DNA of 22,124 nucleotides from UBA4572 sp049965515. Its GTDB lineage: Bacteria; Nitrospirota; Leptospirillia; Leptospirillales; Leptospirillaceae. Under the pieces are notes generated by a model. The model saw only the letters and a list, made by a program, of their open reading frames with translations. It had not been told where the DNA came from and searched no databases. The translations under genes were made by a program, and so were the position numbers. This document shows positions 7,527 to 15,805 of the stretch, piece by piece (the first letter of the stretch is position 1; each line of letters starts with the position of its first letter). The stretch is from contig JBMFWG010000030.1 in the NCBI GenBank assembly GCA_049965515.1, positions 1 to 22,124 on the forward strand. Reading direction: 5' to 3'.

Positions 7527-8345
7527 TCATGGACGGCGTCCTGGCAGTGTAGGAAGGTAGCTCACCGAAGGTGAAAGCTGCTTCGGTTGGGGGAAGAGGC
7601 GCATGAACAGTGTGACCTCTTCGGGCATGTCGGTAGAGACCGGGATATCCAGGCGTCTGAGCTCCTCCACCGTCAGAGGGTAGTCGTGAGTAAAGTGTCC
7701 AGTCGCCAGAAGTTCCGCCAGTCCCTTGGCCTTTTCTCCCGGCAGGCGCTTTGAGAGAAGGGCCGTGACCCCCAGGGCAAGCTGTCGGATGGCTTTTTCT
7801 GCCACATCGGCCATGATGAGGGTCCGGTCGTCGATTTCGTCGTGGCTTTTCCGCTCGAGGACCCTAAGGATGGAGGCCGCCGGGAACTCCCCAATCTGGG
7901 GGTCGACGGGGCCAAGGACGGCATTTTCGTCCATCACGATCTGGGAGGCGGCCAGAGCAATGAGGGTTCCCCCGCTCATGGCAAAGTGGGGGACAAAAAC
8001 CGTCACCGGAGCTTTTCGATTGGCCAGGGCATGGGCAATCTGCATGGCCGCAAGGACAAGCCCTCCGGGAGAATGGACAATCAGGTCGATGGGAGTGTTG
8101 GGATCCGTCAGCTTGATGGCCCGGAGGATTTCCTCCGAATCTTCGACATTGATGTACCGAAGGATCGGAAAGCCCAGAAGGTTCATGGTTTCCTGACGAT
8201 GAACCAGTGCAATGGCCCGACTTCCCCTCGACCGCTCAAGGTTACGGAGGGCCTGGGCCCGGGCATATTCGAGCATTCTCCGGGAAATGACTGGCTGGAG
8301 CATCATAAAAATAAAGAACAGCCACAGAAGATTTCCTATCTGCAC
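7527..8345 (-). CDS. Membrane-anchored SDH/ClpP-fold serine protease
   Basis: A 272-residue protein resembling the SDH (serine dehydrogenase proteinase, ClpP-crotonase fold) family. Residues 3-20 are a hydrophobic anchor. The core carries IDLIVHSPGGLVLAAM (86-101), whose HSPGG forms the oxyanion region, and VPHFAMSGGTLIALAA, with Ser124 as the likely nucleophile in place of a GxSxG motif. An ENAVLGPVDPQIG segment (140-152) is typical of these proteins, which handle membrane or misfolded proteins like SppA. The start is GTG at 8345 with GGGAG 5 nt upstream; a stop codon lies in frame four codons earlier. It is divergent from the barrel-like exported gene across about 80 bp. Confidence 0.85.
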   Translation of the reverse strand: MQIGNLLWLFFIFMMLQPVISRRMLEYARAQALRNLERSRGSRAIALVHRQETMNLLGFPILRYINVEDSEEILRAIKLTDPNTPIDLIVHSPGGLVLAAMQIAHALANRKAPVTVFVPHFAMSGGTLIALAASQIVMDENAVLGPVDPQIGEFPAASILRVLERKSHDEIDDRTLIMADVAEKAIRQLALGVTALLSKRLPGEKAKGLAELLATGHFTHDYPLTVEELRRLDIPVSTDMPEEVTLFMRLFPQPKQLSPSVSYLPTLPGRRP

Positions 8346-8391
8346 ATTGACTCCCGATCATGATGCCGGAAGGAATACCGGACGGATGCGT

Positions 8392-8420
8392 TTGACATTC
8401 TCAATCGGGGCAGGGAAAAT
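8392..8420 (+). promoter_or_regulatory. Candidate sigma-70 promoter for the exported barrel-like gene
   Basis: A perfect -35 TTGACA (8392-8397) is followed, after 17 bp, by GAAAAT (8415-8420; 4 of 6 match to TATAAT). Transcription would begin near 8427, one base before the ATG at 8428, which would make a leaderless mRNA. Confidence 0.4.
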
Positions 8421-8427
8421 GTCTCCC

Positions 8428-9141
8428 ATGAACTCCCCCCCGAAATTTCATACAGTCGCGGAAGAAAAGGATCGCTCGCCCGGAGGAATCCTCAGGATTT
8501 TCCTGGCCCTCCTGACCCTCCTTTTCGGAACATCCCCCGCACTGGCCGCTGATGGCGGTCCCTTCTCCTGGCAGAGCCTCTCCTTCGATGGAGGTGTGGC
8601 CCCCATTCTCTCCGGCCCGATCAGCGGGACGATCGATGGAACCCCCGTTCCCTCACAAAGCCTCGAAAACCTTGAAAACACGGGACTTGACTTTCATCTG
8701 CGGTGGAGCTCCCAGGTGGCGCCTCATTTGGGGCTCAGGTTTTCGGTGGGCTATATGGCCTTTGCTCCCAGCATGGGGTTCCACGGGCTTTCGGCCCTAC
8801 CGCTGACGGCGGGAGCCACGGTTCCCCTTGTCGATCCCCGCTATGCCACCGGGGGCATCATTCCCTACCTGGCCGCCGACATCGGACCGTCCTTCAATAC
8901 CCTCTCGGCCAACTCGGGGAATGCCGGCTCAGTCTCCCTAACGCTCGATGTGGGAGTGGGGGCTCTTTACCCCGTCAATCCATTGTTTTCCGTCTACGCC
9001 GAGGTTCTTCCCACCCTTATCCAGGGACCCGTCGGCTCCCAGAACGTCGCCACCGGAACGAATGTCTCGTCCGGATCGATGTGGACCCTTCCGATTCTTT
9101 TGGGAGTGACATACAACTACGGAATCCCCTCGCAGAAGTAA
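8428..9141 (+). CDS. Exported beta-barrel-like protein, unknown function
   Basis: A 237-residue exported protein. It has a long polar N-region (about 20 residues), a hydrophobic core (ILRIFLALLTLLFGT) and an ALA|ADGG signal-peptidase site near residue 40. The mature part alternates polar and hydrophobic residues with many Gly, Ser and aromatics (LRFSVGYMAFAP, VGVGALYPV). It ends in an amphipathic strand with terminal tyrosines (LLGVTYNYG). This pattern fits an eight-stranded outer-membrane barrel of the OmpW/OmpA type, but I do not recognise a family. The start is uncertain: ATG 8419 lies inside a good promoter, ATG 8428 would be leaderless, and ATG 8386 would extend the polar leader. It converges with ruvB. 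Confidence 0.7.
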   Translation: MNSPPKFHTVAEEKDRSPGGILRIFLALLTLLFGTSPALAADGGPFSWQSLSFDGGVAPILSGPISGTIDGTPVPSQSLENLENTGLDFHLRWSSQVAPHLGLRFSVGYMAFAPSMGFHGLSALPLTAGATVPLVDPRYATGGIIPYLAADIGPSFNTLSANSGNAGSVSLTLDVGVGALYPVNPLFSVYAEVLPTLIQGPVGSQNVATGTNVSSGSMWTLPILLGVTYNYGIPSQK

Positions 9142-9170
9142 AACCGGCCTTCACCACCTGTGCTCCTTGG

Positions 9171-10211
9171 TCAGCCCCAACCCTCTCCCGAAAACTCCGA
9201 CTGCGCCAGCCGCTTTTGACCATATTCGGTGAGACGTCGTCCGGAGGGAGTCCGGGCGATCAGCCCTTCTTTCAGAAGGTAGGGCTCCACCACATCGATG
9301 ATCGTATCGACTTCGATCTGAAGGGTCGCCGCCAGGGCATCGACGCCCACAGGTCCCCCTCCATATACAGTTCCAATGGTTGAGAGGACCTTCCGGTCGA
9401 CCCGGTTCAATCCCAGATCGTCGATCCCCTCGATCCGGAGGGCCTCAATGACCAGGTCCCGGCTGACCCTGCCTCGGGCCCTGACCTGGGCAAAGTCCCT
9501 GACCCGCCGCAAGAGACGATTGGCGATGCGGGGAGTTCCCCGGGAACGGCATCCGATTTCCAGTGCGGCCTCTTCCGGAAGGGAAAAGCCCAAAACGGCG
9601 GACGAACGCAGAAGAATCCTGACGAGCTCGTCAGGCCGGTAAAAATCGAGGTCCTGAAAAATCCCGAACCTGTCCCGGAGGGGCGCCGAAAGAAGGCCGG
9701 CCCGGGTCGTGGCCCCCACAAGGGTAAAGGGGAGAAGCTGGTGTCGGAATGTCCGGGCGGCGGGCCCCCGGTCGAAAATCACATCGATGGCAAAATCCTC
9801 CATAGCGCCATAAAGGATCTCCTCGACCGCCCGGGGAAGCCGGTGAATCTCGTCGATAAAAAGGACGGTGCGAGGAGCGAGACGGGAGAGGATCCCCACA
9901 AGGTCACCGCCCTTCTCCAGGACGGGACCCGAGGTCGTCAGGAAAGGAACATCCATCGCTCCGGCAATGAGGCTCGCCAACGTGGTCTTTCCCAGCCCCG
10001 GAGGGCCATGAAGAAGGATGTGATCAAGACATTCCCCGCGGGCGGTGGCCGCCTCGATACTGATTCGAAGTCCCTCAATAACGGCCTCCTGCCCGACATA
10101 CTCGTCGAAGGTCCGAGGACGAATCCCGGGGCCGGAGTCCGGAGATGGGAGGTCGGGGAGATCGAGGGGACCCGGAGCGGGGTCAGTCCACTCCGTGTCG
10201 GTAGACTTCAT
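9171..10211 (-). CDS. ruvB: Holliday junction branch migration ATPase RuvB
   Basis: The hexameric AAA+ motor that drives RuvA-bound Holliday junctions. The 346-residue protein has Walker A GPPGLGKT (69-76), Walker B FIDEIHR (118-124), the sensor and RuvB signature ATTRAGLLSAPLRDRFG (167-183) and a C-terminal winged helix ending at EGLIARTPSGRRLTEYG. The N-terminal 30 residues are Pro/Asp-rich, longer than usual and probably disordered before RPRTFDEYVGQ. The ATG lies inside ruvA (29-base overlap) with GAGGAG 7 nt upstream. It is the last gene of the seven-gene minus-strand operon. Confidence 0.97.
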   Translation of the reverse strand: MKSTDTEWTDPAPGPLDLPDLPSPDSGPGIRPRTFDEYVGQEAVIEGLRISIEAATARGECLDHILLHGPPGLGKTTLASLIAGAMDVPFLTTSGPVLEKGGDLVGILSRLAPRTVLFIDEIHRLPRAVEEILYGAMEDFAIDVIFDRGPAARTFRHQLLPFTLVGATTRAGLLSAPLRDRFGIFQDLDFYRPDELVRILLRSSAVLGFSLPEEAALEIGCRSRGTPRIANRLLRRVRDFAQVRARGRVSRDLVIEALRIEGIDDLGLNRVDRKVLSTIGTVYGGGPVGVDALAATLQIEVDTIIDVVEPYLLKEGLIARTPSGRRLTEYGQKRLAQSEFSGEGWG

Positions 10212-10815
10212 GGAAGAGCTCCTCTTCGGTGCGTGCGGAAGGGTTTCGGGACAGGGCCCGACGGATCATGGCATCGGCCTCCGACGGAGAATGGCCGAAC
10301 TGGGTTACGAGAGCCTCTCGAACCGCGGAAACGGCTCCACGGGAAGACGGGCGGCCTTCCGGGAAAGGGCTGTCACCGGAAGTCACGTCGGGGGGAGTGG
10401 CTGAAATCAGCGAGGGAACACGATCCCTGAGCTCCGAGACAAGCTTTTTTGCCGTGGTTTCGCCGACCCCCTTGAGTTTGCGAAGTCGCCCCACATCTCC
10501 GGAAGCAATGGCGTCCCAGAAGTTCGCGGGCGAAAGGGAAATCATGCGAATGGCCTTGGTAGGCCCCAATCCCCCGATCCTGCGAATTTCATGGAAGAGC
10601 TCCTCCTCTGCCGCATCAAGAAATCCCACCAGAAGGGGGGTCTCCTGATGCTCGCTCCAGAGAAGAAAGGTTCGGAGAGACGTCTCCTTCTCCGGGGCGG
10701 GGAGCTGGGACATGGCATAGGGAGAGAGAAGGACGCGATAGCCGACCGCGCCGGCCCGAAGGATCACCCAGTCCGGACCCGCCTCCTCGATTGTGCCAAA
10801 AAGCCGGGCAATCAT
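10183..10815 (-). CDS. ruvA: Holliday junction DNA-binding protein RuvA
   Basis: The tetrameric Holliday-junction recognition subunit that loads RuvB. The 210-residue protein has an N-terminal OB fold starting MIARLFGTIEE, two helix-hairpin-helix motifs (IGGLGPTKAI, 80-89, and LKGVGETTAKKL, 114-125), a flexible Pro/Ser/Gly linker (about 138-160) and domain III, which contacts RuvB (VSAVREALVTQFGHSPSEAD). The ATG at 10815 is chosen because the RuvA family begins here and it overlaps the ruvC stop as ATGA. The open frame upstream would add 30 non-homologous arginine-rich residues. Translation is coupled to ruvC on one side and ruvB on the other. Confidence 0.97.
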   Translation of the reverse strand: MIARLFGTIEEAGPDWVILRAGAVGYRVLLSPYAMSQLPAPEKETSLRTFLLWSEHQETPLLVGFLDAAEEELFHEIRRIGGLGPTKAIRMISLSPANFWDAIASGDVGRLRKLKGVGETTAKKLVSELRDRVPSLISATPPDVTSGDSPFPEGRPSSRGAVSAVREALVTQFGHSPSEADAMIRRALSRNPSARTEEELFHEVYRHGVD

Positions 10816-11396
10816 GGTCGGTCCAGCCGTCCGTATCCAAGAAAAGCCAGCCCCAGCGCATCTCCTTCGTGGGTCGTCCCGATCTCGATCCCCGGTCCGA
10901 ACCAAAAGGAGAGAGAACGGATAAGCCCCATTTTTCCGGCCTCACCGGTCCCTGTCAATCGATGCTTGAGCTCCTTGGGGGGAATGAGAAGAAATGAGAG
11001 GTGGTTTCGATAGGCCAAAAGGGCCACGGCTCCAATGACAGGACCCAAAAGGTGGCCAACCCCCGGGGCACTCCGCCGGGAAAAATGATCTTCCACGGCC
11101 AGTGCCGAGACCTTGTGACGACGAATCACCTCTTCAAGCTCTCCGCAGATGGCTCCAATCCTTTCGTGGAGGAGTCCTCCGGCACCGGTCTTGATTGTTC
11201 CCCCGTCATCAAAGGAAAGGCGCTGGAAGCTTTCGCCTGAAACAACCGCCCACCCCGTTCGGGCCAACCCGGGGTCGACACCCATCACCGAAATCCGACG
11301 GACGCTGCGAAAAGAGAGAGGCGAGCCTGCCGGCCCGCTCCCCTCGGCAACGCCCCCTTTAGGGGGAGACAGAGACATAGCTGTGACGACCGTCAT
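10812..11396 (-). CDS. ruvC: Crossover junction endodeoxyribonuclease RuvC
   Basis: The RNase H-fold resolvase that cuts Holliday junctions symmetrically. Acidic metal ligands are visible: Asp41 in MGVDPGLARTGW, Glu102 in AVEDHF and the THEGDALGLAF motif with His176 and Asp179. The central KELKHRLTGTGEAGK and GPVIGAVALLA segments are also family-like. The start is uncertain. ATG 11396 and ATG 11378 lie inside the end of degP with no visible ribosome binding site. GTG 11288 or ATG 11285 would begin right at the first strand and trim part of it. The longest form is reported (194 residues against about 160-180 in the family). The gene joins ruvA by an ATGA overlap. Confidence 0.9.
   Translation of the reverse strand: MTVVTAMSLSPPKGGVAEGSGPAGSPLSFRSVRRISVMGVDPGLARTGWAVVSGESFQRLSFDDGGTIKTGAGGLLHERIGAICGELEEVIRRHKVSALAVEDHFSRRSAPGVGHLLGPVIGAVALLAYRNHLSFLLIPPKELKHRLTGTGEAGKMGLIRSLSFWFGPGIEIGTTHEGDALGLAFLGYGRLDRP
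11353..11366 (-). other. Hairpin across the degP stop codon
   Basis: On the minus strand, CCCCC-TAAA-GGGGG forms a perfect 5-bp GC stem with a four-base loop that contains the degP stop codon TAA. There is no T run, so it is not a simple terminator. It lies inside the start region of ruvC and could slow ribosomes or protect the upstream message end. Confidence 0.35.
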
Positions 11397-12870
11397 GCAG
11401 AATGGTCAGCAACACTTCCGTGTCGGCCGGAATCTTTCGAGCAATTCGGACAAAGTCCCTCACGGTTCGAACCGGCTTTCGGTCGACCTCAACAATAAGA
11501 TCTCCCCGACGAAGACCGGCGGCCTCTACGGCCGATCCCGGCTGAACGGCCTGGACCACGACACCATGGACGTTGTTGGGAACTCCCAGTTGCTGGCGAA
11601 TATCCCCGGTGAGATCGAGGATCCGGAGGCCCCGGAGAACATTCTTAAAGTTTCCGGCGCTCCCCTCATGACGTTCTTGGTTCATGGCAAGCTTTTTCGG
11701 AAGCTCGCCGACCCTGACATCAATCTTCCGGACCTTGCCCTCTCTGACTAGGGTCAGAGTGGCGGTCTTGCCGGGAGGAATCCGGGCGACATGCATCCGG
11801 AGGTCATTGGCATCCTCAACGGTCGTTCCATTGAGCGCCGTAATGACATCGCCACGCTTCAGGTGAGCCGCTTCCGCCGGACTTCCAGGGAGGACGTCGC
11901 TGACAAGAACGCCGGAGTTTTTCTTGAGGCCAAATTGCTTTGCGATAACGGGGGTCACATTCTGGATCGAAATCCCAAGCCATCCGCGAACGACCTTCCC
12001 TTTGGTAATAAGATCCTGGACCACCTGACGGACCATGGTCACAGGAATTGCAAAACCAATTCCCTCATACCCTCCGTTTGTCGTGTAGATGGCGGTATTC
12101 ATCCCCACGACCTCTCCCCGAAGGTTGACCAGAGGACCTCCCGAGTTTCCCGGATTGATCGCCGCATCGGTCTGAATGAAATTCTCGTATTGCTCGATCC
12201 CCATATTGCTTCTCTTGAGGGCCGAGACAATTCCCATCGTCACCGACTGGGTCAGACCGAAAGGGGAGCCCATGGCGAGAACGATCGTCCCCACATCCAC
12301 ATTTTTTGAGTCGCCCCAAGTGACGGTAGGAAGGGGGGTCCGGGCATTGATCTTGATGACGGCGATGTCGGTCATCGGGTCTGTCCCCAAAACCTTCGCC
12401 TGATAGGATTTACGGTTATTCAGCAGAACGGTGACCTTAGTGGCGTTCTTTACCACATGATTGTTGGTGACAATGACTCCATCGGAGCTGATGATAAAGC
12501 CGGAACCCAGGCTTCTCTCCACATGCTTCTGGGGAGTCTGATTCCCATTCCCGAAGGGAGGCGTTCCAAAAAAACGCTTGAAGAAGGGGTCGTCGAACAT
12601 CGGGGGCAAATGCGGCTGACTCGAGACAAGCGCAGTGGTCGAGATATTCACCACCGCCGGAAGAACCGCCTGCGAGACTGCCTCAAAGCTCTTCTGGAGA
12701 GCGAGGCCCGCCGCCACATCCTTCTCCGGCACGGGCGATCCCCCTCCATCGGCCATCGCCAACCCGGGAAAGACAGAGGTCCCGGACAGAAGGGCAACTG
12801 CCAGAAAGAAAGAGCCGGTCAAACGACGGAGGGACTTTCCCGAAATGCCAAGAGTGCCCGAGTTCGCCAT
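11359..12870 (-). CDS. degP: Periplasmic serine protease HtrA/DegP (Do family)
   Basis: An envelope protein-quality protease and chaperone. The 503-residue precursor has a signal peptide (core FFLAVALLSGTSVF, cleavage near LAMA|DGG), a trypsin-like domain with the catalytic triad His138 (TNNHVV), Asp168 (TDIAV) and Ser243 (GNSGGP), and two PDZ domains. PDZ1 starts near residue 300 (GVLVSDVLPGSPA) and PDZ2 near 430 (GVVVQAVQPGSAV). A Phe/Pro-rich stretch (MFDDPFFKRFFGTPPF) corresponds to the LA loop. The ATG at 12870 is chosen because GAGG lies 9 nt upstream; an ATG five codons earlier has no such site. The gene lies 70 bp behind the response regulator, so the two-component system may report envelope stress, but that is inference. 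Confidence 0.95.
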   Translation of the reverse strand: MANSGTLGISGKSLRRLTGSFFLAVALLSGTSVFPGLAMADGGGSPVPEKDVAAGLALQKSFEAVSQAVLPAVVNISTTALVSSQPHLPPMFDDPFFKRFFGTPPFGNGNQTPQKHVERSLGSGFIISSDGVIVTNNHVVKNATKVTVLLNNRKSYQAKVLGTDPMTDIAVIKINARTPLPTVTWGDSKNVDVGTIVLAMGSPFGLTQSVTMGIVSALKRSNMGIEQYENFIQTDAAINPGNSGGPLVNLRGEVVGMNTAIYTTNGGYEGIGFAIPVTMVRQVVQDLITKGKVVRGWLGISIQNVTPVIAKQFGLKKNSGVLVSDVLPGSPAEAAHLKRGDVITALNGTTVEDANDLRMHVARIPPGKTATLTLVREGKVRKIDVRVGELPKKLAMNQERHEGSAGNFKNVLRGLRILDLTGDIRQQLGVPNNVHGVVVQAVQPGSAVEAAGLRRGDLIVEVDRKPVRTVRDFVRIARKIPADTEVLLTILHDGRHSYVSVSP

Positions 12871-12940
12871 AGAAAAATACCTCATTTTGGTTAGGGACGT
12901 TGAGGACAGCCGTTAAGGAAAGGGGTCAGGAAGATCCCCC

Positions 12941-13360
12941 CTATCCGGCAAGCGTCTTGTTGATGACGTCTATGATTTCCTGTTTTTTGAAGGGTTTTGG
13001 AATCAGGTCAACGGCTCCGGCTGAGAGCGCCTCCACCCAGAGGTGCTCGTCTCCGAAAGCCGAGAGGAGAACAACAGGAATCCGGGATTGATTCTCCCGG
13101 ATCTGTTTCAGAAGATCCATCCCTCCCCTTTCGGGCATCCGGATATCGGACAGGACGAGATCCACAGGACGCTTTTCCAGAAATTCGAGGGCGGAGGTCA
13201 CGGAAGAAGCCGTCCAGACCTGAAAATGATGACGCCGAAGGATTTCTGCCAGAAGGTCCAGGGCCACATCATCGTCCTCGACGACAAGGATCGACCTCTT
13301 TTCAGACTCCACCTCCGAAACAAGCCGCATTTTGGGTTTTCTGTCAGCTTTTGAAGTCAT
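12941..13360 (-). CDS. Single-domain (CheY-like) response regulator
   Basis: A 139-residue receiver protein with no output domain. The acidic pocket is VVEDDD (26-31), the phosphoacceptor is Asp72 in LVLSDIRMPERGG, the switch residue is Ser100 in VVLLSAFGD, and Lys122 is in PKPFKK. About 20 polar residues precede the receiver. It begins 31 nt after the histidine-kinase gene and is presumably phosphorylated by it. Lacking a DNA-binding domain, it must act by protein contact or as a phosphorelay intermediate. The ribosome binding site is weak, so the start could be slightly downstream. Confidence 0.92.
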   Translation of the reverse strand: MTSKADRKPKMRLVSEVESEKRSILVVEDDDVALDLLAEILRRHHFQVWTASSVTSALEFLEKRPVDLVLSDIRMPERGGMDLLKQIRENQSRIPVVLLSAFGDEHLWVEALSAGAVDLIPKPFKKQEIIDVINKTLAG

Positions 13361-13391
13361 AGCTCACAGTAACAGATCCGCAAGTCTGTGT

Positions 13392-15059
13392 TCAAGAGCG
13401 TCCCGGGCTCTCTGGTGCCACCCCGACCTCCCTAGGATGAGGCGGGAATCGGCCTTCTCCGCCAAAGGGAAGAAAGACGACAAGGTGCCCCCCTGGCAGA
13501 TCTCCGAGCCGGATCTCCCCCCCAAGATCATCGACAATCTTTCGACAGACGGCAAGCCCCAATCCCGTTCCGCGCTGCTTTGTCGTAAAAAAAGGATCAA
13601 AGATCTTCCCCTGAAGGGACTCCGGAATTCCGGGTCCCGAATCCCTGACATGGACCGTCACTCCTTTTTCCCCGGTCTCCATATGAATGGAGACCGCTCC
13701 TCCCCGGCCAATCGCATCGAGAGCGTTTTCGAGGAGATTGATAAAGAGCCCCTGGAGGGCGTGTGGATCAGCCATGACACTCGGGACTCCAGGAGTGGGG
13801 ACAAGGGTCACGGAAACCCCTACGGCCTTGAGACGAGGCTCGACCAAGGCCACGACATCTTCAAGAAGCAGGAAGATATCCACGGGTTCACGGGCAGGCT
13901 CGGAATTGCGAAAGATCGCGAGAAGTGTTTTCAGAACCTTGATCATCCGGTCGGTTTGGCTGGAAATAATCTGAAGAGGCCGTTTCACTCTGGCCGGAAG
14001 TTCGGGCTCCTCGTGAAGGAGCTCGAGGTGCCCCGAAATGGAGTGCAGAGGATTTCCAAGCTCATGGGCAACGACAGCAAGCCCCTCGCCCACAGCAGCC
14101 CTTCGCTCAAGCTCGGTCAGCCGGCGCTGAAGAAAGTACATCGCCTCATTGGTCATGGCGAGGTCCCGGTTCTTTTCCTCAAGCTCCCGGGTCTTGTCGG
14201 CGATCTTGTCCTTCAAGCCGTCATTGAGACGTCGAATCTCTTCGAGTAGCCGGTCCCGTTCCTCTGATTGCTCCCGAAGCATCGACACCATGCGATTGAA
14301 GGACTCTCCGGCACTCCTGACCTCCGCGGACCCACTGACTCCGAAATCGGTATTCAGCTCCCCCTGTCCCACCTGTCTCATTGACTTGCCAAGACGCTCA
14401 AGGGGATCGATGAGCCAGCGCTTTAGCACAAGACTCAGGACGATGACCAGGGCCAGGAAGCCAGCGAGAAGGATGAGCGCCATCCTTCTTTTTTCATCCT
14501 TGACAAGACGGGTGGCTTCATAGGTCGAGAGGCGGACCCCCACCGTTCCCAAGATCATCCCCTTGTGGACAAAGGGAACCACCACATAGACTCCGCGGCC
14601 ACGGCCGGAGCGAATGGAGGCCCAGGGGAGACGGCCGGAGACCACGCTTTTATGGGCATTCCTCTCGGCAAGGGACATCTCGGCCCCCGATGTCGAGACC
14701 CTCTGGGGCAATCCCTCCTGCCGCGACAGGAGATCGACCCGGGTTACATTGTGCCGGATTGCGAGAACCGCGGCCATTTCCTTCCGAATGGCCACCAGCT
14801 CCCCGACCTGGGCCAGACGGTTCCCGGTCGACTGGGGAAGAGATTCCAGGAAGCGGTCGGCCTCATGGCGCATCTCGACACCGAAGGCAAACTCCTGGGC
14901 CACAAGGCGTCCCTCCCGAGAGAGCGTCTTAAAGGCGTTGTGGCGGACCAGAACTTCGTCCACTGCGCCCAACACAGCCAGGAGGACCACCACCATAAAG
15001 CCAATGGCAAGGGCCAGAAGAATGCGGATCCCGAGAAAGCGTGGAAACAAAAGCCTCAT
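13392..15059 (-). CDS. Membrane sensor histidine kinase (HAMP, HisKA, HATPase)
   Basis: A 555-residue sensor kinase. Transmembrane 1 is at 11-33, a periplasmic sensor of about 155 residues follows (it ends with GVYVVVPFVHKGMILGTVGV, similar to double-CACHE-type sensors), and transmembrane 2 is at 193-213. Then come a HAMP linker (214-266) and a long coiled coil (262-320). The HisKA H-box AHELGNPLHS carries His332. The ATPase domain shows the N-box NLLENALDAI (441-450), G1 box DSGPGIPE (473-480), FDPFFTTK and G2 GTGLGL (497-502). The tail after 530 is Pro/Gly-rich. The ATG overlaps the carbonic anhydrase stop as TAATG. The signal sensed is unknown. Confidence 0.95.
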   Translation of the reverse strand: MRLLFPRFLGIRILLALAIGFMVVVLLAVLGAVDEVLVRHNAFKTLSREGRLVAQEFAFGVEMRHEADRFLESLPQSTGNRLAQVGELVAIRKEMAAVLAIRHNVTRVDLLSRQEGLPQRVSTSGAEMSLAERNAHKSVVSGRLPWASIRSGRGRGVYVVVPFVHKGMILGTVGVRLSTYEATRLVKDEKRRMALILLAGFLALVIVLSLVLKRWLIDPLERLGKSMRQVGQGELNTDFGVSGSAEVRSAGESFNRMVSMLREQSEERDRLLEEIRRLNDGLKDKIADKTRELEEKNRDLAMTNEAMYFLQRRLTELERRAAVGEGLAVVAHELGNPLHSISGHLELLHEEPELPARVKRPLQIISSQTDRMIKVLKTLLAIFRNSEPAREPVDIFLLLEDVVALVEPRLKAVGVSVTLVPTPGVPSVMADPHALQGLFINLLENALDAIGRGGAVSIHMETGEKGVTVHVRDSGPGIPESLQGKIFDPFFTTKQRGTGLGLAVCRKIVDDLGGEIRLGDLPGGHLVVFLPFGGEGRFPPHPREVGVAPESPGRS

Positions 15060-15583
15060 TAGACGATCCGGTTCTCTTCCCGGGCATGTTCAAGTCGGTA
15101 AAGGACATAATGGCGGGCGGACTCACCGATCCATTTTCGCTCCTCTTCGGTCAGCTCCCGACGAACGCGACAGGGAGAGCCAAAGGCCAGAACTCCCGGA
15201 GGAATGTCCGTTCCCTCGGTCACAAGGGATCCGGCGCCAATAATGACATCATCGCCGATTCTTGTCCCGTCCATGATGATGCTCCCCATTCCTACCAGAA
15301 TCCGATTTCCCAAAGAGGCCCCGTGAAGAATCACCCGATGACCGACCGTCACATCGTTCCCCAAGGTCAGGGAGTACTTCTCCCGGGTGACATGGAGCAG
15401 GGAGAGGTCCTGAATGTTCGTTCGCTCTCCAATGGTGATTCTATTGACATCCCCTCGCACCACGGCCCCATACCAGAGCCCCGACTCGGCTCCAATGGTG
15501 ACGTCCCCGACCACCACAGCCGTCTCAGCAATCCAGACCGTTGGATCGATCGTCGGGCGAATTCCTTTCCAGGACTTTAACAT
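15059..15583 (-). CDS. Gamma-class carbonic anhydrase-like hexapeptide protein
   Basis: A 174-residue left-handed beta-helix protein of the gamma-carbonic anhydrase / YrdA group. Hexapeptide turns are visible throughout (VVGDVTIGAESGLWYGAVVR and onward). The three zinc-ligand histidines are conserved: His64 in SLLHVT, and His82 and His87 in VGHRVILHG. It lacks the N-terminal acidic loop of the archaeal Cam prototype, so CO2 hydration is possible but unproven. The ATG at 15583 is chosen for the GGGGAG just upstream; an upstream extension of 34 residues has no family support. It is the first gene of the operon leading into the histidine kinase, which may link CO2 or pH to the sensor. Confidence 0.92.
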   Translation of the reverse strand: MLKSWKGIRPTIDPTVWIAETAVVVGDVTIGAESGLWYGAVVRGDVNRITIGERTNIQDLSLLHVTREKYSLTLGNDVTVGHRVILHGASLGNRILVGMGSIIMDGTRIGDDVIIGAGSLVTEGTDIPPGVLAFGSPCRVRRELTEEERKWIGESARHYVLYRLEHAREENRIV

Positions 15584-15805
15584 GAGCTCCCCTTTCCATG
15601 GTCTTGAGACTATCTTAATATTGATGTGAGAGACTGGTGGGGTTTGATAGAAAAAACTATAGCGCAATCCCCGCTGATCGACCACTGATTCACCAATTTC
15701 CGTGTCGCCTCCGGCAAAGAGCCCTCACAATCAAAGGCAAGGAGGGCGAATATTTTCCGCCACAGCGTCTTAGCATTCATCCACTCTCTTAAAGGGAGCG
15801 TCTCC

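Noticed and set aside
10816..10905. Thirty-residue N-terminal extension of RuvA
   Set aside because: It is Arg-rich and lies within ruvC. The family start MIARLFGTIEE is at 10815 and overlaps the ruvC stop as ATGA.
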